From a virus, in IMG/VR virus record IMGVR_UViG_3300042691_040273, positions 1 through 54,507 of that record: 54,507 bases of DNA, one strand, 5' to 3'. Within the stretch, counting starts at the first letter, position 1, and the number at the start of each line of letters is the position of its first letter. The notes below the pieces were generated by a model, which was given only the letters and a program-made list of their open reading frames with translations, searched no databases and was not told where the DNA came from. Below are positions 42,772-50,848 of this stretch, one piece after another. The position numbers were made by a program, and so were the translations under genes.

Positions 42772-45642
42772 TTAGATATTTTCAAATGAAGCACCTGTTG
42801 GAGTAATAATAAACTCAACATCGATAAATTCTAATGCTCTTGTTGGTTTGATATATATCTTACCTCTCAAAGTATTTGAATCGATATCTTCAGGGTCATT
42901 TGATACTGTTACTCTGAAATCTGTAAGACCTCTTTCTTTCTTAATTGATTCCAATATTGGATTCACTAAGTTCAAGAATTCATTTCTTACTTGTTCATCA
43001 TTTTGTTCAAACAACAATCTTATTGCTACCGCTGATATAAGTTTTCTTGCTCTCAACAACAATCTTCTTACATTAATTCTATCAAGTGCTGATTCTTTTA
43101 CTTGAAGTGTCTTATTACCCCATATAATTGTACCAGTATCGGAGAATGTTGCAATTGGATTAATTCTTGCTTGATACAAATCATCTCTTTCATCCAATGT
43201 AAGTTTTTTAAACGCTTTTATTGAATTTACAAGACCTCTGCTATAACCTGCAACAGCAAACCAAGGATATGATACGTTGTCAGTCAATGCGATGTTTCTA
43301 ACAACTTCTGCGGTTGGTGGAATATACAAGTTTGTTCCACTGTCAGTATCTCTAACTTGAATCCAAGGCCAATATGTTGCAGAATAGTTTGAATCAATAT
43401 CAGATAGTTCCAAGTCTGAAATAACTTCGTCAGATGTTTCTCTATTTTTTGATGAAATTATATAGAGAGAATCCGCTCTATCTGTTTCTACCATATCAAT
43501 TGCTTGTTGTGTTAATGATAAGTGGTCTGTGAAATTTATACCAGGAGTTGAAAATACATTAATATCAACTGCTTCAGGATTTGCAAATGTTTGAATACCC
43601 TGTAAGTATGAATAGTAATCAGAATTTCCTGAAGTAGTACTGAACACACCACCTGATGCTCCACTTGAAATATGATTTGCAGTATATGTTGTTTTACCAA
43701 AGATGTATCTATCATCTAAAGTTCTTACATCTCTGTAAATATCCCAACCATCAAAACCACCACCAACTGCAAATGTGAACTTCCTATAAACTATGTTTGA
43801 TAATAGCCCTTTAGAAGTGCCTTCCAAGTCATATGGAGTTGTTTCGAACTCGTACCCTGTTGGAGTATTTCCTGTGAATCCTGAGGCGTTTACGGACAAA
43901 TGGAAACCATGTGTAACACCTGTTGCTGAAGTACCTTTAAAATCAAAAAGATTTTGGTCATATCCGTACCCTGTTTGAGTTGAAAGACCCAATGATACCT
44001 TTTTAACTTTATCACCATTTGATATTACAGGTGTACCATCAGCTTCATATCTAACAACATCACCTGCACTGAAATATTGCTTTTTATAAACAACAGAACC
44101 CAAAGTTTTAGAACCAAATGTGTCTGATACTGTAAATCCTTTAAAACCTGCAGGAATTGCATCTGTTGGGTGATTAGCTGCCATGTCCACCATAATGTAT
44201 TTTGATGTTAATGGATAATCACCATTTGCAGTACCAATCCTTTTAGCAATGTAGCCTGGTACATCAGGGTTTAAGGAACATCTTGTAAATCTTTCCAATA
44301 CTACCATGTTTTCATCGGTATCATTGAAATCTCTTACGATTAAATCAAACTCTAATTTTTCCAAGTCAATGTTTAAAATCATGACTTTTACTTCTTTGTT
44401 TGAAGAATTGCCATCAGAAATGGTAACTATTCTGAAGAGGTCATTAACTTTATTACCTCTAACCTCAGAAACAACATAAGGCGATTGTGCTGTTTGCCAC
44501 TCAGAAACAAATTCATTGTTATCTAAATTGGTGGTTACTGTTGTGCTTAAACCTCTAATAAGACCTTGGTCAAAAAGATTTTTAATTAAATTTGGATATA
44601 CCTCATGAACATAAATTGGGAAATCAGAATATGCTCTATCAAACACATCACTACCAAGTACTTTGGTTATGTACTTGCTTGATGATGTATCCAAGGAACA
44701 ATTATATGTTTTTGCTCCGCCTGTGTAGCCTGTAACAGCGATTGTAAATTCTCCAAGTGGGCTATAATCTAAATCATCAACCCCTGTAATTGTCATAGTT
44801 GCACCCGTTACTTCTCTAATAAGTGTTTGTGAATCATAATGACCTCTTGACCTTAGAGTTGCAACAATCAAATCTTCATAATCAGTATTTACAGTTGCAT
44901 CGTATTCATATCTTGTTACATCAAACGTAGAGCCACTGTTATAAACAAACAGATAAGCATAAACACTTGTCAAACCACTTGAATACAGTACATTATACCA
45001 TTCTTTACCATTTGTATTTTCTTCATCAAATAAACCTGTTAAAGGAGACACAACCTCATCACCTGTTAAACCAGATGTTGCAGAAGAAGGAACATTTCCT
45101 AATACAAACCACTTGTCTGCATCAGTTGTACCTGTAAACCCACTAAAGTTTTCAACGATATATTCAGTTATGGTATTACCATCAACAGATGGTTTATCAG
45201 ACAATTCAGTATAAAAAGTACTACCTGAAATTGTTGAATCAGTAGATGGGTTTAATGTACCACTTGTAGTTGAAGTTGGTGTTGTACCTGAAACAACTAA
45301 TCCACCTAAAGGTGATAAACCATATGTTCTATAAGGTTTGTAACCTGTTAATCCAAGAATTCTTGTAACAAATAATTGATTAGATTCTTGTAAGTATGAT
45401 TTTGCAATATATGCTAATTCATGCTTTGGATTACCTGCACCATCTTTTAATACTGAAGTTCCACCAAAATAAGTTCTAAACTCATCGAAATCTCTTATTA
45501 ATACAGGTTCAAAAGCTGGTCCTTTTAAGGTTTCACCAACTAAACCCAATGTTGTGACACCTACACTCTGTGCCACAAAAGTCAAATCCTTTTCCGATGT
45601 ATACACACCTGGAGAAACGAATACTCTGTTTGAAGTTGCCAT
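42772..45642 (-). CDS. 18: Tail sheath protein, gp18-like
   Basis: 956 aa. The N-terminus NRVFVSPGVYTSEKDLTFVA and VGVTTLGLVGETLKGPAFEP are diagnostic of contractile tail sheath proteins, as is the C-terminal domain with PWFAVAGYSRGLVNSIKAFK, LDRINVRRLLLRARKLISAV and a final LRGKIYIKPTRALEFIDVEF. It is about 300 residues longer than T4 gp18 (659 aa), with the extra length in the middle, where Gly/Thr/Ser-rich beta-domain sequence (for example TSGTLNPSTDSTISGSTF near residue 125-145) suggests added surface domains. Sheath hexamers contract to drive the tube through the cell envelope. It is followed by its own terminator and preceded by a divergent intergenic region. Confidence 0.95.
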   Translation of the reverse strand: MATSNRVFVSPGVYTSEKDLTFVAQSVGVTTLGLVGETLKGPAFEPVLIRDFDEFRTYFGGTSVLKDGAGNPKHELAYIAKSYLQESNQLFVTRILGLTGYKPYRTYGLSPLGGLVVSGTTPTSTTSGTLNPSTDSTISGSTFYTELSDKPSVDGNTITEYIVENFSGFTGTTDADKWFVLGNVPSSATSGLTGDEVVSPLTGLFDEENTNGKEWYNVLYSSGLTSVYAYLFVYNSGSTFDVTRYEYDATVNTDYEDLIVATLRSRGHYDSQTLIREVTGATMTITGVDDLDYSPLGEFTIAVTGYTGGAKTYNCSLDTSSSKYITKVLGSDVFDRAYSDFPIYVHEVYPNLIKNLFDQGLIRGLSTTVTTNLDNNEFVSEWQTAQSPYVVSEVRGNKVNDLFRIVTISDGNSSNKEVKVMILNIDLEKLEFDLIVRDFNDTDENMVVLERFTRCSLNPDVPGYIAKRIGTANGDYPLTSKYIMVDMAANHPTDAIPAGFKGFTVSDTFGSKTLGSVVYKKQYFSAGDVVRYEADGTPVISNGDKVKKVSLGLSTQTGYGYDQNLFDFKGTSATGVTHGFHLSVNASGFTGNTPTGYEFETTPYDLEGTSKGLLSNIVYRKFTFAVGGGFDGWDIYRDVRTLDDRYIFGKTTYTANHISSGASGGVFSTTSGNSDYYSYLQGIQTFANPEAVDINVFSTPGINFTDHLSLTQQAIDMVETDRADSLYIISSKNRETSDEVISDLELSDIDSNYSATYWPWIQVRDTDSGTNLYIPPTAEVVRNIALTDNVSYPWFAVAGYSRGLVNSIKAFKKLTLDERDDLYQARINPIATFSDTGTIIWGNKTLQVKESALDRINVRRLLLRARKLISAVAIRLLFEQNDEQVRNEFLNLVNPILESIKKERGLTDFRVTVSNDPEDIDSNTLRGKIYIKPTRALEFIDVEFIITPTGASFENI

Positions 45643-45754
45643 TGATTTTATTTGTTAAATATTTTTATTATTTAATTAATAAATATCTTTATTTTCTACA
45701 AAGATTTTATTATTATTATATTAGAGGATAGAAAATTATCTTTTTTTATTTTAT
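45643..45754. promoter_or_regulatory. Divergent intergenic region: sheath (minus) and small RHH-like gene (plus)
   Basis: 112 bases, almost pure A+T. On the minus strand a one-mismatch box TATTTATT (45678-45685) lies 35 bases before the sheath ATG. On the plus strand AGAGGATAG (45723-45731) is purine-rich but 24 bases or more before the small gene's ATG. Promoters for both directions must lie here or beyond; none can be fixed from sequence alone. Confidence 0.4.
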
Positions 45755-45925
45755 ATGGAAAAAAGTCAAAAAATAATTTATAAAAATGTAAAAATCAGTC
45801 AAAAGCATCACAAAATATTAAAAGACTATTGTGACGCTAATGGATTAAAAATTCATAAAGTAATTGAAAAGTGGATAGACGGGTTCAATAAACCCAAGAA
45901 ACGAGATATATATGGGGAAGATTAA
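45755..45925 (+). CDS. Small ribbon-helix-helix-like protein, 56 aa
   Basis: Short plus-strand gene between the sheath and a gp15-like gene. The product starts MEKSQKIIYKNVKISQKHHK and continues ILKDYCDANGLKIHKVIEKW; a beta-strand (NVKIS) followed by two helices with the pattern His-x-x-(L)-K-x-(Y)-C-x-x-x-G-(L)-x-(I)-x-x-(V)-(I/V)-E-x-(W/L)-I is that of ribbon-helix-helix (Arc/MetJ-type) DNA-binding proteins. The tail is basic then acidic. Its stop codon shares the palindromic TTAA with the stop of the convergent minus-strand gene. It lies on the strand opposite to the late genes and faces the sheath promoter region, so a regulatory role is possible but unproven. Confidence 0.7.
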   Translation: MEKSQKIIYKNVKISQKHHKILKDYCDANGLKIHKVIEKWIDGFNKPKKRDIYGED

Positions 45926-47172
45926 TATAAGTATGTTATGCCGATTATTGACCCAATAACGGGGTTGTAATTCAATTCTACAGTGTAATCGCCTGTAACA
46001 TCAAAACCATCAGCCTCATCCTCAACAAGACCATTTACATCCAAAGAAACAATATCCTTTATAACATTATTTACGGTAAACGTAGTATCACCACTATATG
46101 TAAAATATTCACTTGACAAGAATAATGGTTTTCCATAATTGTCTATGAATGTTGCATTTTTATTTTTATAATATTTTATTGTAACAACGCTACCTTCAAC
46201 AGGAGGTTCCTCAAATGTTATTTTAGATGTACCTGCAATATGATAATAATCATCACCTTTTACTTGTAATAAACCGTTTATTGCAACACTAAATAAAACA
46301 GAAATTGTTTCTCCAACACTATATTGTGTCTGCATACCATCTGCAGTGAACGATGCAATTTTTATATCAATTGTTTTATTGATAAATTTCTTTTCAATAT
46401 TAGATGTTGTAATAAATTCATTTAATAATAAAAATCTACTAATTGCAGGTTTAATTTCAAATTCTTCACTATCAATTAAAAACCCTATCAAAGTGAATTT
46501 ATAGTTTTGAATATAAAAACGTCTACCGTCAATAGTATCCATAGGTGTACTGTCTTCAATAGTTTCTAAAATTATTGGTATATAATGACCTTTGACCGTA
46601 GTATACGCTTGTCTTGAAGAAAACTTTTGAAGAACAATTTTATTAAACCTATTTAAATCTCTAAACTTATTACATACAATTGTTACTTCATATGTAATAT
46701 CGACAGCAACAGGTTGTGGTATTTTATATATGTCAGCACCCGCCTGTGTACCGTTCCAAGTAGGAACAGAAGCATAATAAAAGTTTTTTCTATCGGGTAT
46801 TGTTCTTTGTGTTACAGGATGTGTTCCTGGTTGTACATCAGGTTTTCTAATAATTGCAATGAAAGGTAATTTCATATTACCGTCTTCATCAGAAAAACTC
46901 CAATTATTGGAAAATTCTGACCATCTTTGTATTGTCAATATTTTATTAATTATTGGAATATTTTCACCATCAGAAACAACAATAAAATTTTGTTTAACAA
47001 AATCTAACATACCTAAATCTAAATCATCATGTAAAATAGAATCAGGTAAAAATGTATCGGATTTAGTAATTCTATCTAAAAGTTGTTGTCTTCTATTTTG
47101 AATATCTTCACCTAAATAATATGGTTTATTACCATACACTTCTATATTATTTTTTCTTTTTGGCATTCCCAT
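45922..47172 (-). CDS. Putative tail sheath stabiliser / neck protein, gp15-like
   Basis: 416 aa from the ATG at 47172, which follows the upstream stop by one base (TAATATG); an earlier in-frame ATG at 47211 would overlap the upstream gene by 38 bases and is rejected. The central region (VDITYEVTIVCNKFRDLNRF, then PMDTIDGRRFYIQNYKFTLI) has the length and strand/helix order of gp15, the hexamer that caps the distal end of sheath and tube in T4 (272 aa). The C-terminal ~150 residues (SVLFSVAINGLLQVKGDDYY and VSLDVNGLVEDEADGFDVTG) are two similar beta modules not found in T4 gp15. Genes of this kind sit next to the sheath gene. Assignment is moderate. Confidence 0.7.
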   Translation of the reverse strand: MGMPKRKNNIEVYGNKPYYLGEDIQNRRQQLLDRITKSDTFLPDSILHDDLDLGMLDFVKQNFIVVSDGENIPIINKILTIQRWSEFSNNWSFSDEDGNMKLPFIAIIRKPDVQPGTHPVTQRTIPDRKNFYYASVPTWNGTQAGADIYKIPQPVAVDITYEVTIVCNKFRDLNRFNKIVLQKFSSRQAYTTVKGHYIPIILETIEDSTPMDTIDGRRFYIQNYKFTLIGFLIDSEEFEIKPAISRFLLLNEFITTSNIEKKFINKTIDIKIASFTADGMQTQYSVGETISVLFSVAINGLLQVKGDDYYHIAGTSKITFEEPPVEGSVVTIKYYKNKNATFIDNYGKPLFLSSEYFTYSGDTTFTVNNVIKDIVSLDVNGLVEDEADGFDVTGDYTVELNYNPVIGSIIGITYLY

Positions 47173-47173
47173 A

Positions 47174-47692
47174 TTAAATGGCTCTAAATTCTGTGTCCTG
47201 TGTATATGCACAGGTTATGGTTGTGTAATGTGGTTTATAACCAAACATTTTGTGTTTATTGTCAGCAATAACTCGTCCGTCATTTGTTACAACATAAAAT
47301 CTAATTCTATCATCAGATTCAGGATAACCAATATAATCACCGTATCTAATTTCAACACCAAGGTCTTCTAAATGACTCAAATAAATATTAACAGTAAGAT
47401 TTCCTGGTTCATTGTATCTTAATAATCCATTTTTATATGTCGCATTTTTTGGTTCTTCAATTTTTACCAAACCATTGAATTCAACAGGAGGTAAAAATTT
47501 AATTTCATCTTTACCAACCTCACCATAAACATTGTCAATATCTGTTTTTTCTCTATCAACACGATATAATACAAGTTTCATATTCAAATCACCGTGTAAA
47601 TATTCTTTACCTAATTCTACTTGTAAATCAAAGTCAGATTGAGAAAAAAATTTGTTTAATCTCGTTATAGGGAGTCTATTATTCATAATCAT
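47174..47692 (-). CDS. Putative neck protein, gp14-like
   Basis: 172 aa (MIMNNRLPITRLNKFFSQSD), with a second possible ATG at 47686. The C-terminal half, HLEDLGVEIRYGDYIGYPES followed by RIRFYVVTNDGRVIADN, resembles the compact beta barrel of head-tail neck proteins of the gp14/gp15 group; DLQVELGKEYLHGDLNMKLV near the N-terminus also fits. It precedes the gp15-like gene by one base, an arrangement like gp14-gp15 in T4-type genomes, although T4 gp14 is longer (256 aa). It is transcribed divergently from the SNF2-type helicase across a 52-base gap. No catalytic residue is seen. Confidence 0.6.
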   Translation of the reverse strand: MIMNNRLPITRLNKFFSQSDFDLQVELGKEYLHGDLNMKLVLYRVDREKTDIDNVYGEVGKDEIKFLPPVEFNGLVKIEEPKNATYKNGLLRYNEPGNLTVNIYLSHLEDLGVEIRYGDYIGYPESDDRIRFYVVTNDGRVIADNKHKMFGYKPHYTTITCAYTQDTEFRAI

Positions 47693-47713
47693 AAATAGTT
47701 TGTTATGTGTAAC

Positions 47714-47721
47714 TATTTATA
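47714..47721 (+). promoter_or_regulatory. TATTTATA box before SNF2-type helicase (plus strand)
   Basis: Exact TATTTATA on the plus strand (preceded by AAC), 23 bases before the ATG at 47745. It shows that the box follows the direction of the gene, not of the genome strand. Confidence 0.5.
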
Positions 47722-47744
47722 TATATTTTATAATAGATTAATAT

Positions 47745-49487
47745 ATGATTCCTGAAATTGAAGCCAAAAATATTTTAGAAAGTTATGAAGGGTTTAATAA
47801 CCAATTATTAGAATGGAAAAGAAAATTATCATACATAAAAAATTATGCGCTTACAAGAACACAAGCAGAATATGTAATAAAATACAATAACATTGTTCCT
47901 AAAGTTGCAAAAAAATATGTGTCAATTGTTTCATCATTTGGCGAAACATTAATGAAACAAAAATTATTAACAAAACCACCTGAAAAAATTTGGGTTGAAA
48001 AGTTATTATGTGAATCAGAAAAAGCATATCATATTTGGGGTAGAATTATTGAAACTGAAAGTAACTATGCATTTTGGATGCCCAAAACATCGATAATACA
48101 AGAAGAAAAAAAATTGAATAGAGAAATAGATTATTCCAAGTATTCTAATAGACCCTTATTATCACATCAAAAAGTTGCAGTTGAAAAACTATTGGCAAAT
48201 GACAGATTTATTTTGGCTGATGACCAAGGATTGGGTAAAACTACAAGTGCGGTTATTGCATCATTAGAAAGTGATGCAAAGAAAATACTGATTATATGTC
48301 CTGCATCATTAAAAATAAATTGGAAAAGAGAAATTGAAAATTATACTGACAGAAGGATATTAATTGTGGAAGGAAGAAAATGGGGGTCTACATTTGATTT
48401 TTATATTATAAATTATGATATAATTAAAAATTACCACTCTACTGATAATTCTGAAGATAGTGATGATTATAAACTATTAGTTAATGCTAGATTTGATTTA
48501 GCAATTGTGGATGAAGCGCATTATCTTTCAAACCCACAAGCAAACAGAACTAAACTTCTTAATGATGTATTATCTAAGATACCGAAAGTATGGTTGTTGT
48601 CAGGTACTCCTATGACATCAAGACCAATAAACTATTATAACTTACTTAAAATAGTTAATTCTCCCTTAACACTTAATTGGCAAACATATGTAAAAAGATA
48701 TTGTAAAGGATATCAATTCAAGGTTGGAAATAGAAAAATATGGAATACAAGTGGTGCATCTAACTTAGATGAATTAAGGGAGTTAACTAAAAATATTGTA
48801 CTTAGAAGATTAAAAACAGATGTATTAGATTTACCTGAAAAAATAATTGCACCATTATTCTTAGAACTAAAAAGCACTTTCTATGATGAAGAGTTAGAGG
48901 AGTTTATGAGAATAAGTAATGATAATAAAAATAAAGAAAGTATTACTGTTACATTGAATAGATTGATGAAAATAAGACAATTAATTGCAATGGAAAAAAT
49001 TCCATATACATGTGAATTAATTGATAAAGTTTTAGAACAAGATAAAAAAATAATAGTATTTACAAATTTTACAAATACTTTAGATGTTCTTCATGAAAAA
49101 TATAAAAAAATATCTGTGACCCTTGATGGTAGAATGTCAAAAGATAAAAGACAAGAAAGTATTGATAAATTTCAAAATAATGATAAAATAAAAATATTCA
49201 TTGGTAATATAATTGCAGCAGGTGTTGGTATCACATTGACAGCAGCTGAAACGGTAATAATGAATGATTTATCTTTTGTACCTGCACATCACTCACAAGC
49301 AGAAGACAGAGCATATAGATATGGACAAAAAAATTCTGTTCTTGTATACTATCCAATATTTGATAATACAATTGAAAGAATAGTATATAATATGTTACAA
49401 AAGAAGAAAAATATTATTGACCAAGTTATGGGTGATGGTGATTATTCTGAATCATTTACGAGAGACCTCTTGAATGAAATTTTTTAA
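47745..49487 (+). CDS. SNF2-family helicase (SMARCAL1/UvsW-like role)
   Basis: 580 aa. An N-terminal ~130-residue accessory region is followed by a complete SF2/SNF2 ATPase: motif I ADDQGLGKT (158-166), II DEAH (256-259), III LSGTPMTSRP (285-294), a RRLKTDVLDLPEK bridge, and motif VI QAEDRAYRYGQ (518-528), the SNF2 form of the arginine-finger motif. The short form without large insertions resembles SMARCAL1/ZRANB3-type annealing helicases that remodel forks. T4's UvsW, also an SF2 enzyme, acts at forks and origin R-loops, so a similar role is likely. The gene is on the plus strand amid minus-strand late genes. Its 3' end overlaps a convergent small gene by 36 bases. Confidence 0.9.
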   Translation: MIPEIEAKNILESYEGFNNQLLEWKRKLSYIKNYALTRTQAEYVIKYNNIVPKVAKKYVSIVSSFGETLMKQKLLTKPPEKIWVEKLLCESEKAYHIWGRIIETESNYAFWMPKTSIIQEEKKLNREIDYSKYSNRPLLSHQKVAVEKLLANDRFILADDQGLGKTTSAVIASLESDAKKILIICPASLKINWKREIENYTDRRILIVEGRKWGSTFDFYIINYDIIKNYHSTDNSEDSDDYKLLVNARFDLAIVDEAHYLSNPQANRTKLLNDVLSKIPKVWLLSGTPMTSRPINYYNLLKIVNSPLTLNWQTYVKRYCKGYQFKVGNRKIWNTSGASNLDELRELTKNIVLRRLKTDVLDLPEKIIAPLFLELKSTFYDEELEEFMRISNDNKNKESITVTLNRLMKIRQLIAMEKIPYTCELIDKVLEQDKKIIVFTNFTNTLDVLHEKYKKISVTLDGRMSKDKRQESIDKFQNNDKIKIFIGNIIAAGVGITLTAAETVIMNDLSFVPAHHSQAEDRAYRYGQKNSVLVYYPIFDNTIERIVYNMLQKKKNIIDQVMGDGDYSESFTRDLLNEIF

Positions 49488-49697
49488 ATTATCTAAACCA
49501 TTATTAACTATATGAGGAAGGTTTTTATCTTCTTCGTTACATACGCTAATTATAAATTTTGGTTTATCGTTTTCAACTTCATAATGTGCAGAATTAATTT
49601 CTGCTTCTAAACGCAATATAAAAGGAATTCTGTTTTTGTAACAATATTCAAAAGCATCCATAAACAACTTTTCTGTGTCCATATCTAAAATATACAA
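49452..49697 (-). CDS. Small unknown protein, 81 aa, convergent with SNF2 gene
   Basis: Acidic protein; first ATG at 49697 gives MYILDMDTEKLFMDAFEYCY, while the second ATG at 49682 (MDTEKLF) may be the true start. A helix (KLFMDAFEYCYKNRIPF) is followed by strands (FILRLEAEINSAHYEV and KPKFIISVC) and a C-terminal helix, so it has a plausible small alpha/beta fold. It ends inside the last 12 codons of the convergent SNF2 gene, a short, tolerable overlap. Upstream it abuts the divergent neck gene by 23 bases. No family is recognised; confidence rests on composition and spacing. Confidence 0.6.
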   Translation of the reverse strand: MYILDMDTEKLFMDAFEYCYKNRIPFILRLEAEINSAHYEVENDKPKFIISVCNEEDKNLPHIVNNGLDNLKNFIQEVSRK

Positions 49698-49705
49698 TAT
49701 TTATA
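49698..49705 (+). promoter_or_regulatory. TATTTATA box before gp13-like neck gene (plus strand)
   Basis: Exact TATTTATA followed by GTAATAAC on the plus strand, 15 bases before the ATG at 49721. Second plus-strand copy of the box, again in sense orientation. Confidence 0.5.
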
Positions 49706-49720
49706 GTAATAACTAAAGAT

Positions 49721-50848
49721 ATGGCAACAGTAATTACACAAACAGAAAAAGAAAAATTATATACACAAATATTTCATTTGTTAGGAATGCCTGTAAGGGG
49801 CATAGAATTAACAGAAGAACAAATGGATTCTTTTTTGGAATTAAGTATTAGTGATTATGAGCAATATGTTGGTAATTGGTTGATTGAGTCACAATGGTCA
49901 TCTTTAGTTAATATTGATTTAGATACAACATCTTTAACAAGAGCATTTACCACAAGAAGTCTTGATTATGAAACACAATACTCTTATGCTTATTCAAAAA
50001 TAGTTGGTTTACAAGCAGGTGGTCATTGGGAATTGAAAAAAGATTTCATAACACTTTCTGCAAATACTCAAAATTATGTGATACCTGCAGGAAGAGAAAT
50101 AAATGAATTATTATGGTTCACAAGAGCAGAATTAACAGACTCCATCGTAGACCCTTTCTTAGGAGGTTTTGGCGGTCTTGGTGGTGTTGGCTTTGGTGGT
50201 GTTGGCGGTTTTGCGCAGGTTGGTACATCAGGTTCATACTTTATGTTACCCGCATTCGATTTATTATTAAGAATGCAAGACAGAGCAATGAAAAATAAAT
50301 TAATTGGTGGTGAATTAACATACAGAATTACTGCAGGACCAAACGGAACCAAAATCGTTCATTTACACAATACTCCTGGTGGTAAGTTTGATTTTGGTAA
50401 TATTCAAAATAACAATTACCAAGTATGGTATTGGTATTATGAAACTACAGATAATAGAGACGAATGCTTAGAAGCAAATAAGGATATTGTTAAATTACCT
50501 TCTGATGTTCAAACAGAACAAATTACATGGTCTGATTTGAATAAACCTGCCCAAAACTGGGTTAGACGTTATTTAATGACATATTCTAAAGAAGCATTGG
50601 CAAGAATTTGGGGTAAATTTTCAGGTGATATACAAGTACCTGACAGCACAGTTAAATTAGATTACCAATCTTTACTTACAGAGGTAAAAGATGATAGAAG
50701 TAAACTAATAGAAGAATTAATTGGTACTGAAGGTATGTTGTCAAGGTTAAGACCTGAAAAATTAATGGAAAGAAGAAAAATTGAAGCAGAATATCTTAAT
50801 GCTGCTATGAAATATAGAGCAATGCCTGTACCAATACAAATAATTTAA
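49721..50848 (+). CDS. Neck protein, gp13-like
   Basis: 375 aa. The N-terminal LYTQIFHLLGMPVRGIELTE followed by EQMDSFLELSISDYEQYVGN and the C-terminal RDECLEANKDIVKLPSDVQT, NWVRRYLMTYSKEALARIWG, KFSGDIQVPDS match gp13-type head completion/neck proteins of T4-like phages (T4 gp13 is 309 aa). In the middle (~145-168) lies a Gly/Phe/Val-rich insertion (FGGLGGVGFGGVGGF), a flexible loop not needed for the fold. Neck proteins seal the portal after DNA packaging and receive the tail. Unusually it is on the plus strand while the gp14/gp15-like genes are on minus. Its stop overlaps the convergent DNA polymerase stop by 4 bases. Confidence 0.75.
   Translation: MATVITQTEKEKLYTQIFHLLGMPVRGIELTEEQMDSFLELSISDYEQYVGNWLIESQWSSLVNIDLDTTSLTRAFTTRSLDYETQYSYAYSKIVGLQAGGHWELKKDFITLSANTQNYVIPAGREINELLWFTRAELTDSIVDPFLGGFGGLGGVGFGGVGGFAQVGTSGSYFMLPAFDLLLRMQDRAMKNKLIGGELTYRITAGPNGTKIVHLHNTPGGKFDFGNIQNNNYQVWYWYYETTDNRDECLEANKDIVKLPSDVQTEQITWSDLNKPAQNWVRRYLMTYSKEALARIWGKFSGDIQVPDSTVKLDYQSLLTEVKDDRSKLIEELIGTEGMLSRLRPEKLMERRKIEAEYLNAAMKYRAMPVPIQII

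Noticed and set aside
45922-47211. Longer start for the gp15-like gene at 47211
   Set aside because: It overlaps the upstream gene by 38 bases, while the ATG at 47172 sits one base after the upstream stop and begins a normal-looking sequence.
49698-49705. TATAAATA read on the minus strand as a T4-type late promoter for the 81-aa gene
   Set aside because: It directly abuts the gene's first ATG, and the opposite reading TATTTATA fits the pattern of the other boxes in front of the plus-strand neck gene.
50074-50352. Minus-strand frame with Pro-rich stretch opposite the neck gene
   Set aside because: Complement of the glycine-rich insertion in the gp13-like gene; a shadow.
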